Part shown: positions 9,185 through 19,900 of the stretch, piece by piece | Position numbering within the stretch: position 1 is the stretch's first letter | Layout: the number at the start of each line of letters is the position of its first letter | Assembly (NCBI GenBank): GCA_029884455.1 | Contig: JAOUHU010000002.1 | Span: forward strand, 53,889-117,888 | From: Gammaproteobacteria bacterium | GTDB lineage: Bacteria > Pseudomonadota > Gammaproteobacteria > Steroidobacterales > Woeseiaceae | Direction of reading: 5' to 3' | Length of the DNA stretch: 64,000 nucleotides | Notes under the pieces: model-generated | Seen by the model: the letters and a program-made list of their open reading frames with translations, nothing else | What the model was told of the DNA's origin: nothing | Databases searched by the model: none | Program-made: the position numbers and the translations under genes

Positions 9185-10558
9185 CTATGAAGGGCCGCGA
9201 GAATCGATGAGGTCGCGTTCAAATCTCTGAATGGTTTTTGCATCGATCTTGTAAAAGACGATCGCCACAGCGCCGGCAACGGCAAGCCCCGCCGGCATCA
9301 GGCTGAACAGGAAGCGAATACCGGCCAGTGACTGCGGTGATTGAACCTCGTTGGCGACGAATCCGAACCAGCCGAGAATGATGCCCGCAAGTCCTGCGCC
9401 GACAGCGAGACCCAGCTTTTGCGCAAACTGCAGGCTGGAAAACGTCAGGCCCGTGATGCGACGCCCCGTTTTCCATTCGCCGTAGTCAGCGGTGTCCGTG
9501 TACATGGCCCAAACGAGCGCCGGTGTCGGGCCGATGATCAAGGTACCTACGCAATTGATAGCAACCATTAGCCAGTATTGGTCAGGTGGCGTGAAATAGA
9601 AGAGTGCCATGCTGATCGCATTCAGGACTGTCAACGTGATCAGCAGTGTGCGCTTCTCGAAGTACTTGCACAGCGTCGACGCCAACGCTGTACCTGTAAC
9701 CATAGCGAACAGCCCAAGCGACATGAAGACAGCCGTCTTGTCGAAGATCAGAAAAATCGGCGTGCCGTCGTCGCCGACATAGTATTTGAAGTAATACATG
9801 ATAGTGCCGTTTCGTACTGCGACATTCATCAGAGTGAAGATCGCCGCAGCAAATAGGGTGACCCACGGACCGTTGCTCAAGAGCGCCCTGAAATCACCTC
9901 GAATGTCACTGTCACTCTGGAGGGGACGAACGCGCTCTTTTGTGGTTGCAAAGCAGACCCAGAACAGTGCCACCGAGGCAACTGCGAAGATCGCCATCGT
10001 CAACTTAAAACCAAGCGCCTCGTTGTCGCCACCGAGGATATTCTTTAGCGGTGAAACAAACGTGCCGATGAGCCAGGCGGCAGCGAATGCGCACATGAAA
10101 CGGTAGCTGGCAACCTTGGTTCTTTCAATCGACGAAGGTGAAATAACGCCCATTAACGCGGAGTAGGGGACGTTGATGGCCGTGTAAGCCAGCATCATCA
10201 GCGTATAGGTGACATAGGCATAAACCAGTTTGCCTGTACTCGACAACTCGGGACCCGCGAACATTGCATAGCCCAGGACGGCATAAGGGATGGCGGCCCA
10301 CAGAATATACGGGCGGAACTTGCCCCAGCGCGTCTCTGTTCGGTCAGCAATCAGTCCCATTACAGGATCGCTTATGGCGTCGACAATCTTGGTGACCAGG
10401 AACATCGTGCCGACGGCCGCCGCCGGAATGCCGAAAATGTCGGTGTAGTAGTACAGCAGGAAGATGTTGAATACCTGAAAGAAGAAATTCGATGCCGTAT
10501 CGCCAAGCCCGTAACCCAGCTTTTCGCTGAATTTCAGCTTTTCAGTGTCTGCGGCCAC
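9185..10558 (-). CDS. GPH-family sugar:cation symporter (MFS)
   Basis: A 457-residue, 12-TM carrier of the glycoside-pentoside-hexuronide family. Typical early motifs are visible: KLGYGLGDTASNFFFQ at the N terminus, ISDPVMGLIADRTETRWGKFRPYILW after TM2, and the central loop near TTKERVRP. The start is GTG at 10558 with a GGAG ribosome-binding site eight bases upstream. It is divergent from the GH3 gene across a LacI-type operator, so it most likely takes beta-1,3-gluco-oligosaccharides or glucose from the periplasm into the cytoplasm. Substrate is inferred from context only. Confidence 0.9.
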   Translation of the reverse strand: MAADTEKLKFSEKLGYGLGDTASNFFFQVFNIFLLYYYTDIFGIPAAAVGTMFLVTKIVDAISDPVMGLIADRTETRWGKFRPYILWAAIPYAVLGYAMFAGPELSSTGKLVYAYVTYTLMMLAYTAINVPYSALMGVISPSSIERTKVASYRFMCAFAAAWLIGTFVSPLKNILGGDNEALGFKLTMAIFAVASVALFWVCFATTKERVRPLQSDSDIRGDFRALLSNGPWVTLFAAAIFTLMNVAVRNGTIMYYFKYYVGDDGTPIFLIFDKTAVFMSLGLFAMVTGTALASTLCKYFEKRTLLITLTVLNAISMALFYFTPPDQYWLMVAINCVGTLIIGPTPALVWAMYTDTADYGEWKTGRRITGLTFSSLQFAQKLGLAVGAGLAGIILGWFGFVANEVQSPQSLAGIRFLFSLMPAGLAVAGAVAIVFYKIDAKTIQRFERDLIDSRGPS

Positions 10559-10602
10559 AGCACTACTCCAGTTCCAAGTATGAGCGATGCATACTCCACA
10601 AT

Positions 10603-10620
10603 ATTGACAGCGCTGTCAAT
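10603..10620. promoter_or_regulatory. LacI-family operator between symporter and GH3 genes
   Basis: A perfect 18-base palindrome, ATTGACAGCGCTGTCAAT, with the central CG typical of LacI-family sites. Each half carries TTGACA, so it overlaps a -35 in both directions. On the plus strand TTGACA (10604-10609) is followed after 17 bases by an extended -10, TGtTAAACA (10624-10632), which is weaker. The same dyad occurs upstream of the LacI gene and twice before the TonB receptor. Confidence 0.85.
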
Positions 10621-10632
10621 CCTTGTTAAACA

Positions 10633-12972
10633 ATGGATCCCGAGACCCGAAACAATTCGCCAGACATGCGCAGAATTCGTCGAACGAGTGCCGAAACGTC
10701 GGTATCGAGAATTTCCGGTCGTCTTGCGGCTGTCAACACCGTCCTGGTAACAATTCTTTTTATGACTGCAATATTCAGTGAGGTCATTGCGGACGATTCA
10801 GTGGATCAGCGCATTAACGCGTTGCTGGCCCAGATGTCGATCGAGGAGAAGATCGGCCAGATGCGCCAGGCGAATGCCAGCCATGAAAATCCAGTGCATT
10901 TCCTGGGCGATGACATTCGGACCGGCAGGCTCGGCGCGATACTGAACCTCGTTGATGTTGACGTCGTTAATGAACTGCAGCGCATTGCCGTGGAAGAAAG
11001 CCGACTCGGCATCCCGATCCTGGTCGGCCGGGACGTGATTCACGGATTCAAAACCGTGCTTCCCATACCCCTTGGCCAGGCGGCAACATGGAATCCAGAA
11101 CTGGTTGAGCGCGGCGCGCGGGTTGCGGCCAGCGAAGCGGCATCGCACGGTGTGAACTGGACGTTTGCGCCAATGGTGGATGTAACCCGCGACCCGCGCT
11201 GGGGCAGGATCGCGGAAAGCTCCGGCGAGGATCCTTTCCTTACCTCGGCCATGGCGGTGGCGATGGTGCGGGGTTTCCAGGGTGACGATCTTGCCGCTGC
11301 CGACACGATTGCAGCGTGTGCCAAACATTTCGCAGGCTATGGGGCTGCCGAAAGCGGGCGCGATTACGCGACGACCAATATCCCTGAAAACGAACTTCGC
11401 AATGTTTACCTGAAACCGTTTAAAGCTGCTGTGGATGCCGGAGTCGCGACTTTCATGGCGTCCTTCAGCGACCTGAACGGCGTGCCGGCGACGGGCAACC
11501 GTTTTCTGATGCGGCAAATATTACGCGATGAATGGGGATTTGACGGCTTTGTCGTCAGCGACTGGGATTCAGTACACCAGTTGTCGGTACACGGGCTGAC
11601 CGAAGGAGATCGCGAATCGGCCTACGAGGCTGCGATGGCTGGTGTCGATATGGAAATGGCCGGCAAAGCCTACGATCATTTGCAGAATCTCGTTGCTGAC
11701 GGCCACATGAGCACTGATGTTATAGACGGAGCGGTACGGAACATCTTGCGTACCAAGTTTCTGCTCGGTCTCTTCGACGATCCATACGTGGATCCCGATG
11801 AGTTTCCCGAAATTGGTAGTGAGCACGCTCTGCAAGTTGCAAAACAGGCAGCAGTTGAAAGCATTGTCTTGTTGCGGAATGAGAGCGGTGTGCTGCCGTT
11901 GCAGAAGGACAGGATCAAATCACTTGCCGTAATCGGCCCCCTCGCCGATGCGCCGTACGAGCAGCTTGGCACCTGGATATTCGATGGCGACGTGTCGCTC
12001 AGTGTGACGGGCCTGCAAGGGATCCAGGAATATGTGGGCAACGACTTGGAAATCTCTTACGTACGAGCGATGCCGACGAGCCGAAGCCGTGCTGACGTGC
12101 AGTTCGACGCAGCGTTCGAGGCGGCACAGGAATCAGACGCTGTCGTGCTGTTTCTCGGTGAGGAATCGATTCTCTCAGGGGAAGCCCACTCGCGCGCGGA
12201 CATCAATCTGCCTGGCGCGCAGGCGGAGCTGGTCCGGGAAGTTCGCAGGGCTGGTAAACCTGTTATTGCGGTCATTCTTGCTGGCAGGCCCTTGACGCTG
12301 GCCAACATCGTCGATCAGGTCGATGCAATCCTGTTTGCCTGGCACCCGGGCACAATGGGCGGAGCCGCAATCGCCGATGTGCTTTTTGGCGATGAAAGCC
12401 CTTCGGGCAAGCTACCCGTGACATTTCCGCGCATGGTTGGCCAGATCCCGATCTATTTTGGTCAAAAAAATACGGGCAAGCCGCCCTCGCCCGAGACCAC
12501 GGTACACATTGACGATATCGATCCGTTCGCGCCGCAGACGTCATTTGGCATGACGGCGTTTCACCTCGATGCCGGATACCGACCACTCTGGGAGTTCGGC
12601 TTTGGACTTTCGTATGCGTCTTTCGAGTACCGCGAAATCGCTACCAGTGTTGCCGAGATTCGAGTGGGGGAGACGATCTCGATCAGTGCGCAATTGAAGA
12701 ACACGGGGGACGTCCCGGCTTTTGAAACAGCGCAGCTATACGTCCGAGATGTCGTCGGCAACGTGACCCGACCGGTGCGTGAGCTGAAAGGTTTTAGAAA
12801 AGTCCGGCTTGATCCGGGTCAGGAGACTCGCGTTGAGTTTCGGTTGCACACCGACGACCTTGCCTTCTTTGGGCGTGATAACACTTTGATAGTGGAGCCA
12901 GGCGAATTTCATGCCTGGATCGGCGGTAGTTCGGACGCAGACCTGCGAGTGGTATTTCATGTCGTCGATTAG
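10633..12972 (+). CDS. Glycoside hydrolase family 3 beta-glucosidase (BglX-like)
   Basis: A 779-residue exo-acting beta-glucosidase. A hydrophobic signal or anchor lies at about 32-52. The GH3 N domain carries LVGRDVIHGF, GEDPFL and AACAKHFAGYG, with nucleophile D310 in FVVSDWDS. The C-terminal sandwich (about 420-650) and a fibronectin III-like tail (about 690-775, ending VEPGEFHAWIGGSS) follow. It would hydrolyse laminari-oligosaccharides in the periplasm. The ATG at 10633 lies upstream of the start site predicted from the operator-embedded promoter (about 10639), so the ATG at 10666 may be the true start (768 residues). The next gene follows immediately. Confidence 0.93.
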   Translation: MDPETRNNSPDMRRIRRTSAETSVSRISGRLAAVNTVLVTILFMTAIFSEVIADDSVDQRINALLAQMSIEEKIGQMRQANASHENPVHFLGDDIRTGRLGAILNLVDVDVVNELQRIAVEESRLGIPILVGRDVIHGFKTVLPIPLGQAATWNPELVERGARVAASEAASHGVNWTFAPMVDVTRDPRWGRIAESSGEDPFLTSAMAVAMVRGFQGDDLAAADTIAACAKHFAGYGAAESGRDYATTNIPENELRNVYLKPFKAAVDAGVATFMASFSDLNGVPATGNRFLMRQILRDEWGFDGFVVSDWDSVHQLSVHGLTEGDRESAYEAAMAGVDMEMAGKAYDHLQNLVADGHMSTDVIDGAVRNILRTKFLLGLFDDPYVDPDEFPEIGSEHALQVAKQAAVESIVLLRNESGVLPLQKDRIKSLAVIGPLADAPYEQLGTWIFDGDVSLSVTGLQGIQEYVGNDLEISYVRAMPTSRSRADVQFDAAFEAAQESDAVVLFLGEESILSGEAHSRADINLPGAQAELVREVRRAGKPVIAVILAGRPLTLANIVDQVDAILFAWHPGTMGGAAIADVLFGDESPSGKLPVTFPRMVGQIPIYFGQKNTGKPPSPETTVHIDDIDPFAPQTSFGMTAFHLDAGYRPLWEFGFGLSYASFEYREIATSVAEIRVGETISISAQLKNTGDVPAFETAQLYVRDVVGNVTRPVRELKGFRKVRLDPGQETRVEFRLHTDDLAFFGRDNTLIVEPGEFHAWIGGSSDADLRVVFHVVD

Positions 12973-13020
12973 GTGGCTACTCAGTGCCAAGCGAACGCGG
13001 ATTCTGGTTATGACGCGACG

Positions 13021-13956
13021 ATGAGAAGGCATCCTATAGGATCTGCCTTATTGGGCAGCATTTTTTTGACAATTGTCGGATGCGGTGGCGGTGGAGGATC
13101 GGGTGGGTCAGCCGTGATTGTTCCGCCACCGCCGCCAGCACCGGCAGGAAACGTCAACATCAACAATCCAACTCTGACGCTGGTCAGCAACGATGCGGTG
13201 TCTCCCGGCGACAACCTGGCGCTGGTCTGGGCGGACGAATTCGATGCAGTGCAACTCGACCCCGAAAAATGGTTTTTCGAATCGGGTGATGGTTCGCAGT
13301 ACGGCATTCCCGGCTGGGGCAACAACGAACTCCAGTATTATGTTCCCGACAATGCGTCCCTGGCCAACGGTCTGCTGACAATCGACGCCCGCGCGGAGGC
13401 GAAAAACGGATCCAATTTCACCTCCGCACGAATCCACACACGCGATCGATTTGCTTTTCGCTATGGACGAATCGAAGCGCGTATTCGCTTGCCCCGTGGA
13501 CAGGGCCTGTGGCCCGCGTTCTGGCTTCTGCCACAGGACAATGCCTACGGTAGCTGGGCCGCCTCCGGCGAAATCGACATCATGGAAGCGGTCAATCTTG
13601 GCGGTTCGGGCGGTAACACGGTCCACGGCACAATTCACTATGGGGGGGCGTGGCCGAATAACGTGCTAAGCGGCGAGTCTTACCTTGTTCCGGCCGACGC
13701 AACGGCCGAGTTTCATACTTATGCGCTCGAATGGGACGCTGCTGAAATGCGCTGGTATGTCGATGGCGTTCTCTACGCGATGGTCAATACCTGGTACTCC
13801 ACCGGAGGCAGCTTCCCGGCGCCGTTCGACCAGCATTTCTACATCATCCTGAACGTCGCCGTCGGTGGCAACTGGCCCGGATCGCCGAATGCATCGACCG
13901 TTTTCCCGGTGACCATGCAAGTCGACTGGGTCAGGGTCTATACGGGCGAGCCGTAG
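13021..13956 (+). CDS. GH16 endo-beta-1,3-glucanase-like lipoprotein
   Basis: A 311-residue lipoprotein: signal peptide with lipobox IVGC (Cys21), a Gly-rich and Pro-rich tether (22-42), then a GH16 beta-jelly-roll (about 62-310). The catalytic EIDIME motif has E184, D186 and E189; YGRIEARIRLPRGQGLWPAFWLLP and the C-terminal VDWVRVY strand are typical of laminarinase-type GH16. I choose the ATG at 13021, which gives a compact lipoprotein signal; a GTG at 12973 directly after the GH3 stop is the alternative. It probably acts at the cell surface, cutting laminarin into pieces for the TonB receptor. Confidence 0.92.
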   Translation: MRRHPIGSALLGSIFLTIVGCGGGGGSGGSAVIVPPPPPAPAGNVNINNPTLTLVSNDAVSPGDNLALVWADEFDAVQLDPEKWFFESGDGSQYGIPGWGNNELQYYVPDNASLANGLLTIDARAEAKNGSNFTSARIHTRDRFAFRYGRIEARIRLPRGQGLWPAFWLLPQDNAYGSWAASGEIDIMEAVNLGGSGGNTVHGTIHYGGAWPNNVLSGESYLVPADATAEFHTYALEWDAAEMRWYVDGVLYAMVNTWYSTGGSFPAPFDQHFYIILNVAVGGNWPGSPNASTVFPVTMQVDWVRVYTGEP

Positions 13957-13972
13957 GCGGAAGGCAAAACCG

Positions 13973-15793
13973 ATGATCCCAACACACACGCCAAGGCACA
14001 TTTGTTACCGGTGCACGACGGTCATTTCAGTCTTGCTTGCTTCAATTCTCTCGATCTCGGCGACCGACAGTCGGGCGGAGCCGATACCGGTTGAACTGCG
14101 ACAAGTCGACGGCTACTGGCAGCTGTTGCGCGATGGCGAGCCCTACCTAATAAAAGGAGCAGGGGGCGATGGACCTCTCGATCGCCTGGCTGCGGCAGGG
14201 GCGGACTCAATTCGCACCTGGGATACCGACAATGTCGAGTCGCTTCTCGACGAGGCACACAGGCTTGGTATGACCGTGACGGTCGGTATCTGGCTCGAAC
14301 ATGAGCGCTTCGGTTTCGATTACGGAAACAAGGCCCAGGTACGTGAGCAACTGGCGCGCGCCCGCGAATCCGTGATGCGTTACAGGGATCATCCGGCGCT
14401 GCTGCTTTGGGGTGTCGGTAACGAAATGGAAGAATATGAATCCGGCGACGACCCGCGAATCTGGGCAGCGGTCAACGACGTTGCTGCCATGATCAAGGAA
14501 CTCGATCCGCATCATCCGACGATGACCGTCACCGCCGAGATCGGCGGTGGACGCATAAAGATGGTGCACCAGCAATCGCCCGCAATTGACATCCATGGAA
14601 TAAATTCTTATGGCGGCGCGGCGTCGGTTGCACAACGGCTGCGGGAGGCCGGTGCCACCAAACCCTATGTAATCACGGAGTTTGGGCCGGCGGGGCCCTG
14701 GGAAGTGCCGAAGACGGCCTGGGGTGCTCCATTCGAGCAGACGAGTACACAGAAGGCAGATTTCTACCGCCACAGTTACCGTAAATCGGTTCTCGACAAC
14801 CCGACCATGGCACTGGGCGCCTACGCTTTCCTGTGGGGCGACAAGATGGAAGGCACCGCGACGTGGTTCGGCATGTTGCTGAGTGATGGTTCAAGGTTGG
14901 CGGCTCTCGATGTCATGACCGAATTGTGGTCGGGTAAGGCTTATGCTGACCTGGCACCCATGATCGAGCCCGTCACGATCGAAGTCGCTCCGGAAATGGA
15001 TCCGGGAGCTGAAATCATCGCGACAACCTCGGTTACTGACCCCGAAGGCGAGCCGGTATTGCTACGCTGGGTGTTGCGCCCCGAGTCCGGCGAATACGCG
15101 ACGGCAGGCGACTTCCGACCTGCATTGCCTGATATCGAGGGTGCCATCCTGGAGGCAGCGGGCGGCACGGCGAGGGTGCGGATGCCCGACGCGCCCGGCG
15201 GCTACCGGCTGTTCGCCTATGCGAGTGATCCGGCTGGCAATGCTGCAACCGCCAACATACCGTTGCTGGTCAAGGGTGTGGCTGGGACCCGATTCCCGGT
15301 TTCAGTCTACGAGGAGCGATTTGAAAATATGCCTTGGGCACCGAGCGGAATAATGGGTAATGCCAAATCACTCACGATCGACGGCGGCTGGAGCGAGAGT
15401 GTCTTTGAAGGATCAAATGCAATACGGTTGCACTATACCGGGCGCGGCGGCCGGGTTGGAGTTGCGTGGCAGCACCCGCCGGACAACTGGGGTAACAGGG
15501 ACGGCGGTTTCGATCTGACAGGAGCGTCTGCACTTGAATTCTGGGTGCGGGGAGAGTCCGGCGGAGAGAAGGCGAGCTTTGGCGTTGGTTTGCTTGATAA
15601 AGATACTGACTATCCGGACTCCGTCATTGTGAAGACTCGAGTGATCGAGATGGCGTCCGAATGGAACAAACTCCGCATCGCCTTCGACGAGCAAGATGAT
15701 CTGTCGAGCCTGAAGGTCGCGTTTGTCGTCACCGTGGAAGGAGAGCGGAAACCGGTCACCATATACCTTGACAGTATTCGTTTCGTCAGATGA
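13973..15793 (+). CDS. Secreted GH2-like TIM-barrel glycosidase with C-terminal carbohydrate-binding module
   Basis: A 606-residue protein with a signal peptide (cleavage near residue 35, SRAEPIP). The barrel spans about 45-325. Acid/base E151 lies in WGVGNEMEE and the nucleophile candidate E236 in YVITEFGP, a clan GH-A arrangement as in the GH2 catalytic domain, though the usual GH2 N-terminal sandwich domains are absent. A small Ig-like segment (about 340-440) follows, then a galactose-binding-like beta-sandwich (about 445-606; YEERFENMPW to YLDSIRF). Activity on beta-glucan is inferred from the neighbours; the exact GH family cannot be fixed by eye. Confidence 0.75.
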   Translation: MIPTHTPRHICYRCTTVISVLLASILSISATDSRAEPIPVELRQVDGYWQLLRDGEPYLIKGAGGDGPLDRLAAAGADSIRTWDTDNVESLLDEAHRLGMTVTVGIWLEHERFGFDYGNKAQVREQLARARESVMRYRDHPALLLWGVGNEMEEYESGDDPRIWAAVNDVAAMIKELDPHHPTMTVTAEIGGGRIKMVHQQSPAIDIHGINSYGGAASVAQRLREAGATKPYVITEFGPAGPWEVPKTAWGAPFEQTSTQKADFYRHSYRKSVLDNPTMALGAYAFLWGDKMEGTATWFGMLLSDGSRLAALDVMTELWSGKAYADLAPMIEPVTIEVAPEMDPGAEIIATTSVTDPEGEPVLLRWVLRPESGEYATAGDFRPALPDIEGAILEAAGGTARVRMPDAPGGYRLFAYASDPAGNAATANIPLLVKGVAGTRFPVSVYEERFENMPWAPSGIMGNAKSLTIDGGWSESVFEGSNAIRLHYTGRGGRVGVAWQHPPDNWGNRDGGFDLTGASALEFWVRGESGGEKASFGVGLLDKDTDYPDSVIVKTRVIEMASEWNKLRIAFDEQDDLSSLKVAFVVTVEGERKPVTIYLDSIRFVR

Positions 15794-15796
15794 AAT

Positions 15797-16843
15797 TCAG
15801 GCGTTTCGCGGCACGGGCCCCGTCGATTCGCGTATTATTATTTCTCCTGGCACGACCTCTAGCCCGGGTTCATGCGGCCGTCCGCGCGCGCTGTCGATTA
15901 ATGCCTTTGATGCGGCATGTGCCATTGCGCTTAATGGTTGTCGAATCGTTGTCAGAGCGGGGAAAATCATCTGTGCCAACGAAATATCATCGCACCCGGC
16001 AACCGACAGCTGGTCCGGGATACCGATTCGCATCCGCGCAGCGGCGCGTACGACTCCGGCAGCCATATCGTCGTTGGCCGCGAAAATCGCCGTTGGGCGA
16101 TTCTCCATTTGCAACAGTTGCTCCGCACATTTTTCACCCGAACCGATCGAGTTGTCACCCTCGACGACGAGCTCTTCTGCAAACGGCAAGCCGCACTGCT
16201 CAAGGCCATCCCGATAGCCCCAAAAGCGATTGCCTACCGCCAAGTGGGTACGGTCGCCTCGAATGAAGGCGATACGAGTATGGCCGAGCTCCGCGAGATA
16301 GCGCGTCATACCGGCACTAATGTCTCGATCATTCGTTGCGACTTCGTATTGCTTGCCGTTACCGGTGCCAGTTGACAGCCGCACATACGGCGTGTTCGTC
16401 GCCTTTACGGCATCGACTATTTCGGGCAGATTCGACAGCGGCGCGGCAACCACGATGCCGGATGGTCGAATCTGGCGGATCTGTTCCTGAAGCTCCGCTC
16501 CGACGCCGCTGTCACGGTGGCTGCAGGGGTGAATGAGCAGTTCGAAGCCCTCCGAGCGACAGGCGCGCAGCGCACCCTCCTGCAGCTTAATGATGTATCC
16601 CGCACTCGGGGCGTCATAGGTGCTCGGGTCGTCGTACACGAGCACAATAAGGCGAGCACGATGACTGGCAAGATTGCGGGCGGAGGGATTTGGCCGGTAA
16701 TCGAGCTTCGTAATGGCTTTCTTGACGGATGCCGTTGTCGAGGCTCGAACATTAGGTTCCCTGTTAACAACGCGTGACACGGTTTTGATTGATACGCCCG
16801 CCAGCGAGGCAACATCTTCGATCGTAGCGCGGCGTTTTCTCAT
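15797..16843 (-). CDS. LacI-family transcriptional repressor of the glucan locus
   Basis: A 348-residue regulator with an N-terminal LacI helix-turn-helix (TIEDVASLAGVSIKTVSRVVN, abridged, about 7-30), a hinge helix to residue 60 (NPSARNLAS) and a periplasmic-binding-protein-like sugar domain. A degenerate copy of the locus dyad sits about 50 bases upstream (16894-16911), so it likely represses itself. It is convergent with the GH2-like gene and nested inside the locus whose other promoters carry the same dyad. Confidence 0.93.
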   Translation of the reverse strand: MRKRRATIEDVASLAGVSIKTVSRVVNREPNVRASTTASVKKAITKLDYRPNPSARNLASHRARLIVLVYDDPSTYDAPSAGYIIKLQEGALRACRSEGFELLIHPCSHRDSGVGAELQEQIRQIRPSGIVVAAPLSNLPEIVDAVKATNTPYVRLSTGTGNGKQYEVATNDRDISAGMTRYLAELGHTRIAFIRGDRTHLAVGNRFWGYRDGLEQCGLPFAEELVVEGDNSIGSGEKCAEQLLQMENRPTAIFAANDDMAAGVVRAAARMRIGIPDQLSVAGCDDISLAQMIFPALTTIRQPLSAMAHAASKALIDSARGRPHEPGLEVVPGEIIIRESTGPVPRNA

Positions 16844-16893
16844 GCATAGGTCCTGTCGATATTAGCTTCTGCAGCAAACAAGATTTAGTTGAA

Positions 16894-16911
16894 TTTGGCA
16901 GCGCTGTCAAT
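16894..16911. promoter_or_regulatory. LacI-family operator upstream of the lacI-type gene
   Basis: TTTGGCAGCGCTGTCAAT differs from the perfect palindrome at 10603-10620 at two positions in the left arm. Read on the minus strand it embeds TTGACA (16910-16905), followed after 17 bases by TAAATC (16887-16882), a weak -10. Transcription would start about 32 bases before the repressor ATG. Being weaker than the other sites, it fits autoregulation. Confidence 0.75.
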
Positions 16912-16925
16912 TCTGTTCGCCGCAA

Positions 16926-19900
16926 TCAATAATTGCCGGCGAACAGCATCGTTCGATCAAACGTAGCAGTAATCTTGCGTACACGACCATTGCGTGCAAA
17001 CAACTCAGAACTGAGTTTCGCGGGCAGAGTAAGTTCCGGATAACTTGCGCAGCTACCGTCGTCCAGTTCGACATCCAGTCGCGCGGCGTTGCTATCGTCG
17101 AGGCGGTAAATAATCGGCACCTGGCACCAGGTAAACGCCAGGCTCGACTCTGGAACATCCATGCTTAGCCATTTTTTGTCGAAGTCGAGATAGCGAAATG
17201 AGTTCACCTGTGCGCCGAACTCGCGAGCCCGCAATAATGCCGGCCTGATTGAAAGTTGACCATCGCGTACGCGAATGCCGAGTTCCGCGAAACGCGTAAG
17301 TACCTCTTCCTTGACCTGGCCGGTCATGCCGGGCTGACGCGCACCGGAGTGCCTGGGCGTGTGTGAATAAGGGTCGGTCGGGAAGGCGCCGTATTCCGCT
17401 GGCGTCTTGTTGAAGCCCAAACCTTCGCGAATCCGGTAGTAAAGATCCCCGAGTCTCTGTCGCGAGACCGGGTCGATGCCACGATCGAAGGCGGCGAAAA
17501 AGTTCTCGGCGACCGCCAGCATCAGCTTGGCGACCATATGCCAGTAAATTGAACCCAGGCCCTCGAAGCCGAACATCGTTCCGGAACGGCCGGTGAATTC
17601 GCTGTGATGAAATACCGACTCATACAGGGCGAGAATATTGGGGCGATCCGTCACGAAGGTATCGGCGATGGCATCGCCTGCCTCTCGTGCAATCTTTTTC
17701 AACGCCTCTTCTAGACTGCCTTCGTTTACGAACCGGGCATTGAAGCGCAGCTGACTATCGGCATCCCGAACGACGATCCGAGTATCGCCTCGTTCGAGCA
17801 TGCTTTTGAGCGTCGGAATCGCCTGCACTCTATCCTCTGGCAGGCGATTACGCTCAAGAAACCCCGGCAATTCGCGATCCGGGTAGAGCATAAAACTGCC
17901 GTGGTCGGCGCGATAAATTGCGCTGGCAAACAGCGCTTCGACGACATCCGCTGCCTCATCTGTTCCGATTGTCCCGGCGCTCAGGGCTGCTACCTGGCCC
18001 TCAAGCATCGGGTAAAGGGTCTTGACAGCTACGGTGTCGGCATAGAACTGAGCGATGTTGTAGGCGTGGTACAGGCCGTCATCGCGCTTGTTGGCAGCAT
18101 TACCGTGATCGATTATCGCTCGGGCATCGTCGAGCAGGTCGCGAACGCTGTCAATACCGCGTTCACACGTACCGCCCAGTGAACTTTGAGCGTAAACGCT
18201 CTCTCTGAAATTGGCAGCGGCGGAACCGAGCGCTCGCAGCGATCGATACCGAAGTGCGTCGAGGTCTGTATTCCCACCGAGGTCGACGCGCAATTGTGCA
18301 AGTGCCGTGGCCGTGTCGCCAAACCATGTATCGACTTCTTCAGTAAGTTCAAACGTGCCGGTGTCGCTGTCCAGCAGGTCCCACAGGAACTGAATATATC
18401 GTCGCATGTAATACAGGGTTACCATCGAGAGACCCTGACCTACGAGAGCATTATTCGCATCATTCCATTCGGGACGTTGCGTGTTGAGCCAGATTCCGCC
18501 GTTCACTACCATGTTGCCGAGCTTAGCGAGCAACGGCACGATGAGTTTTTCCAGCAGGTTAACCTGGTGGATCCCACCTGCCGCGTCCTGGATCAGCTTG
18601 CCATCGGCACCGAGCAATGCGACTCGTTCGTCGACCAGTTGCGCGACTTTCTTGTCGAAGACCACGGTGTTCTTCGGGTCAACGAACAACTGGTCGAGCG
18701 GCTTGATCCGGTAGGGTACGTTGGCATAACAGAACACCGGGTCGTGGAGCAATTTGCGCAATTTCTCGGGGTGAAAGCTACGCGACAGCTCGAGCAGCTT
18801 GAGCAGATAAATGATCTGGTGATCGCCCCAATACCCGATGTAGCTCCAGGGGTTGTCGGGTTCCTCGACTTCCCAGTCGATGCCTTCTTTGGTGATCCGA
18901 TACGGGTTATAGCCATCAATCGTCGAGGCGTTTACGAATTTGGCGATCATATTTTCCACAAACTCGGGATAACTGAACGCAAGCGCTTCCCAGTTCTGGA
19001 AGATGTCGCGCCAATTGCCTTGATACGACAGCAGCTCACCACCGTGTTCATCTTTCAGACGAATCGCAAAATCGTTCCATGGGCGACTCGGGTCACCGTG
19101 ACGGCGACCAAACGTAATTGGCAAATACTCGAGCGCAAGGCGGCGCAACTGCCTGTCACCGGTCTTGCGCATGGCTTCCAGGAGTTCGTCGGAGCGAACC
19201 CGCTCTGGCAAGGAGCGCAGGATTTCGTGATTGCGATCGTAGACGTGTTTGTTGAAACTCCGGACGGTTTGGCAAAAGTCATCGGTCCGGACGTTATATT
19301 GATTGGCTGCGACACCACCGCGCATCACGTTGAACAACACATTAGCGTAGTGATGTACGGAGACCGTCTCCTCGGCTGTTGCCTGAAAAGCATCGGCGGA
19401 CGCCATGATTCTTGCTAGTTTGTCCGAACCATCAGCGATGCTTGACGATATGCGATCGTTAAGCGATGCGTCCGACAGCAGTGTCTTGCGCAGTTGCGCT
19501 ACATCAGCCTGATTTTTTTGCACATCGAGTACGATGCGCCAGGTACTAGCTTGGTTTGGGGCAAGGCTTTCGCTATGGACCACAAAATAAGCGCCGCGTA
19601 TACCGCGTTTGTGCCGCTCCTGGGTGAGATCATGCCCGTCGCGAAATGCGTCGAGCTGTTTGGTTGACACCAGCACTGTTGGATTTGCCAGGCCAAGACA
19701 GTAAGCCGTCGTTGCTTCGAGCGATTCACAGGGTTCGGCGCGATCTGTGATACCGGCATAGAGGTTGAGGAAAACCAGTCCAGACTGTGCGTCCAGCTCA
19801 GTCCATTTGTATGCGTCGACGAGATTGCTGGAGTTGGACTGTGCAACGCGTGGAGTGCCTGCGGGCAGAATGTTCTGCAAGCCGTCAACAAATTCGACGC

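Noticed and set aside
18186..19418. 410-codon open frame antisense to the phosphorylase gene
   Set aside because: No recognisable motif; the long minus-strand protein is coherent throughout.
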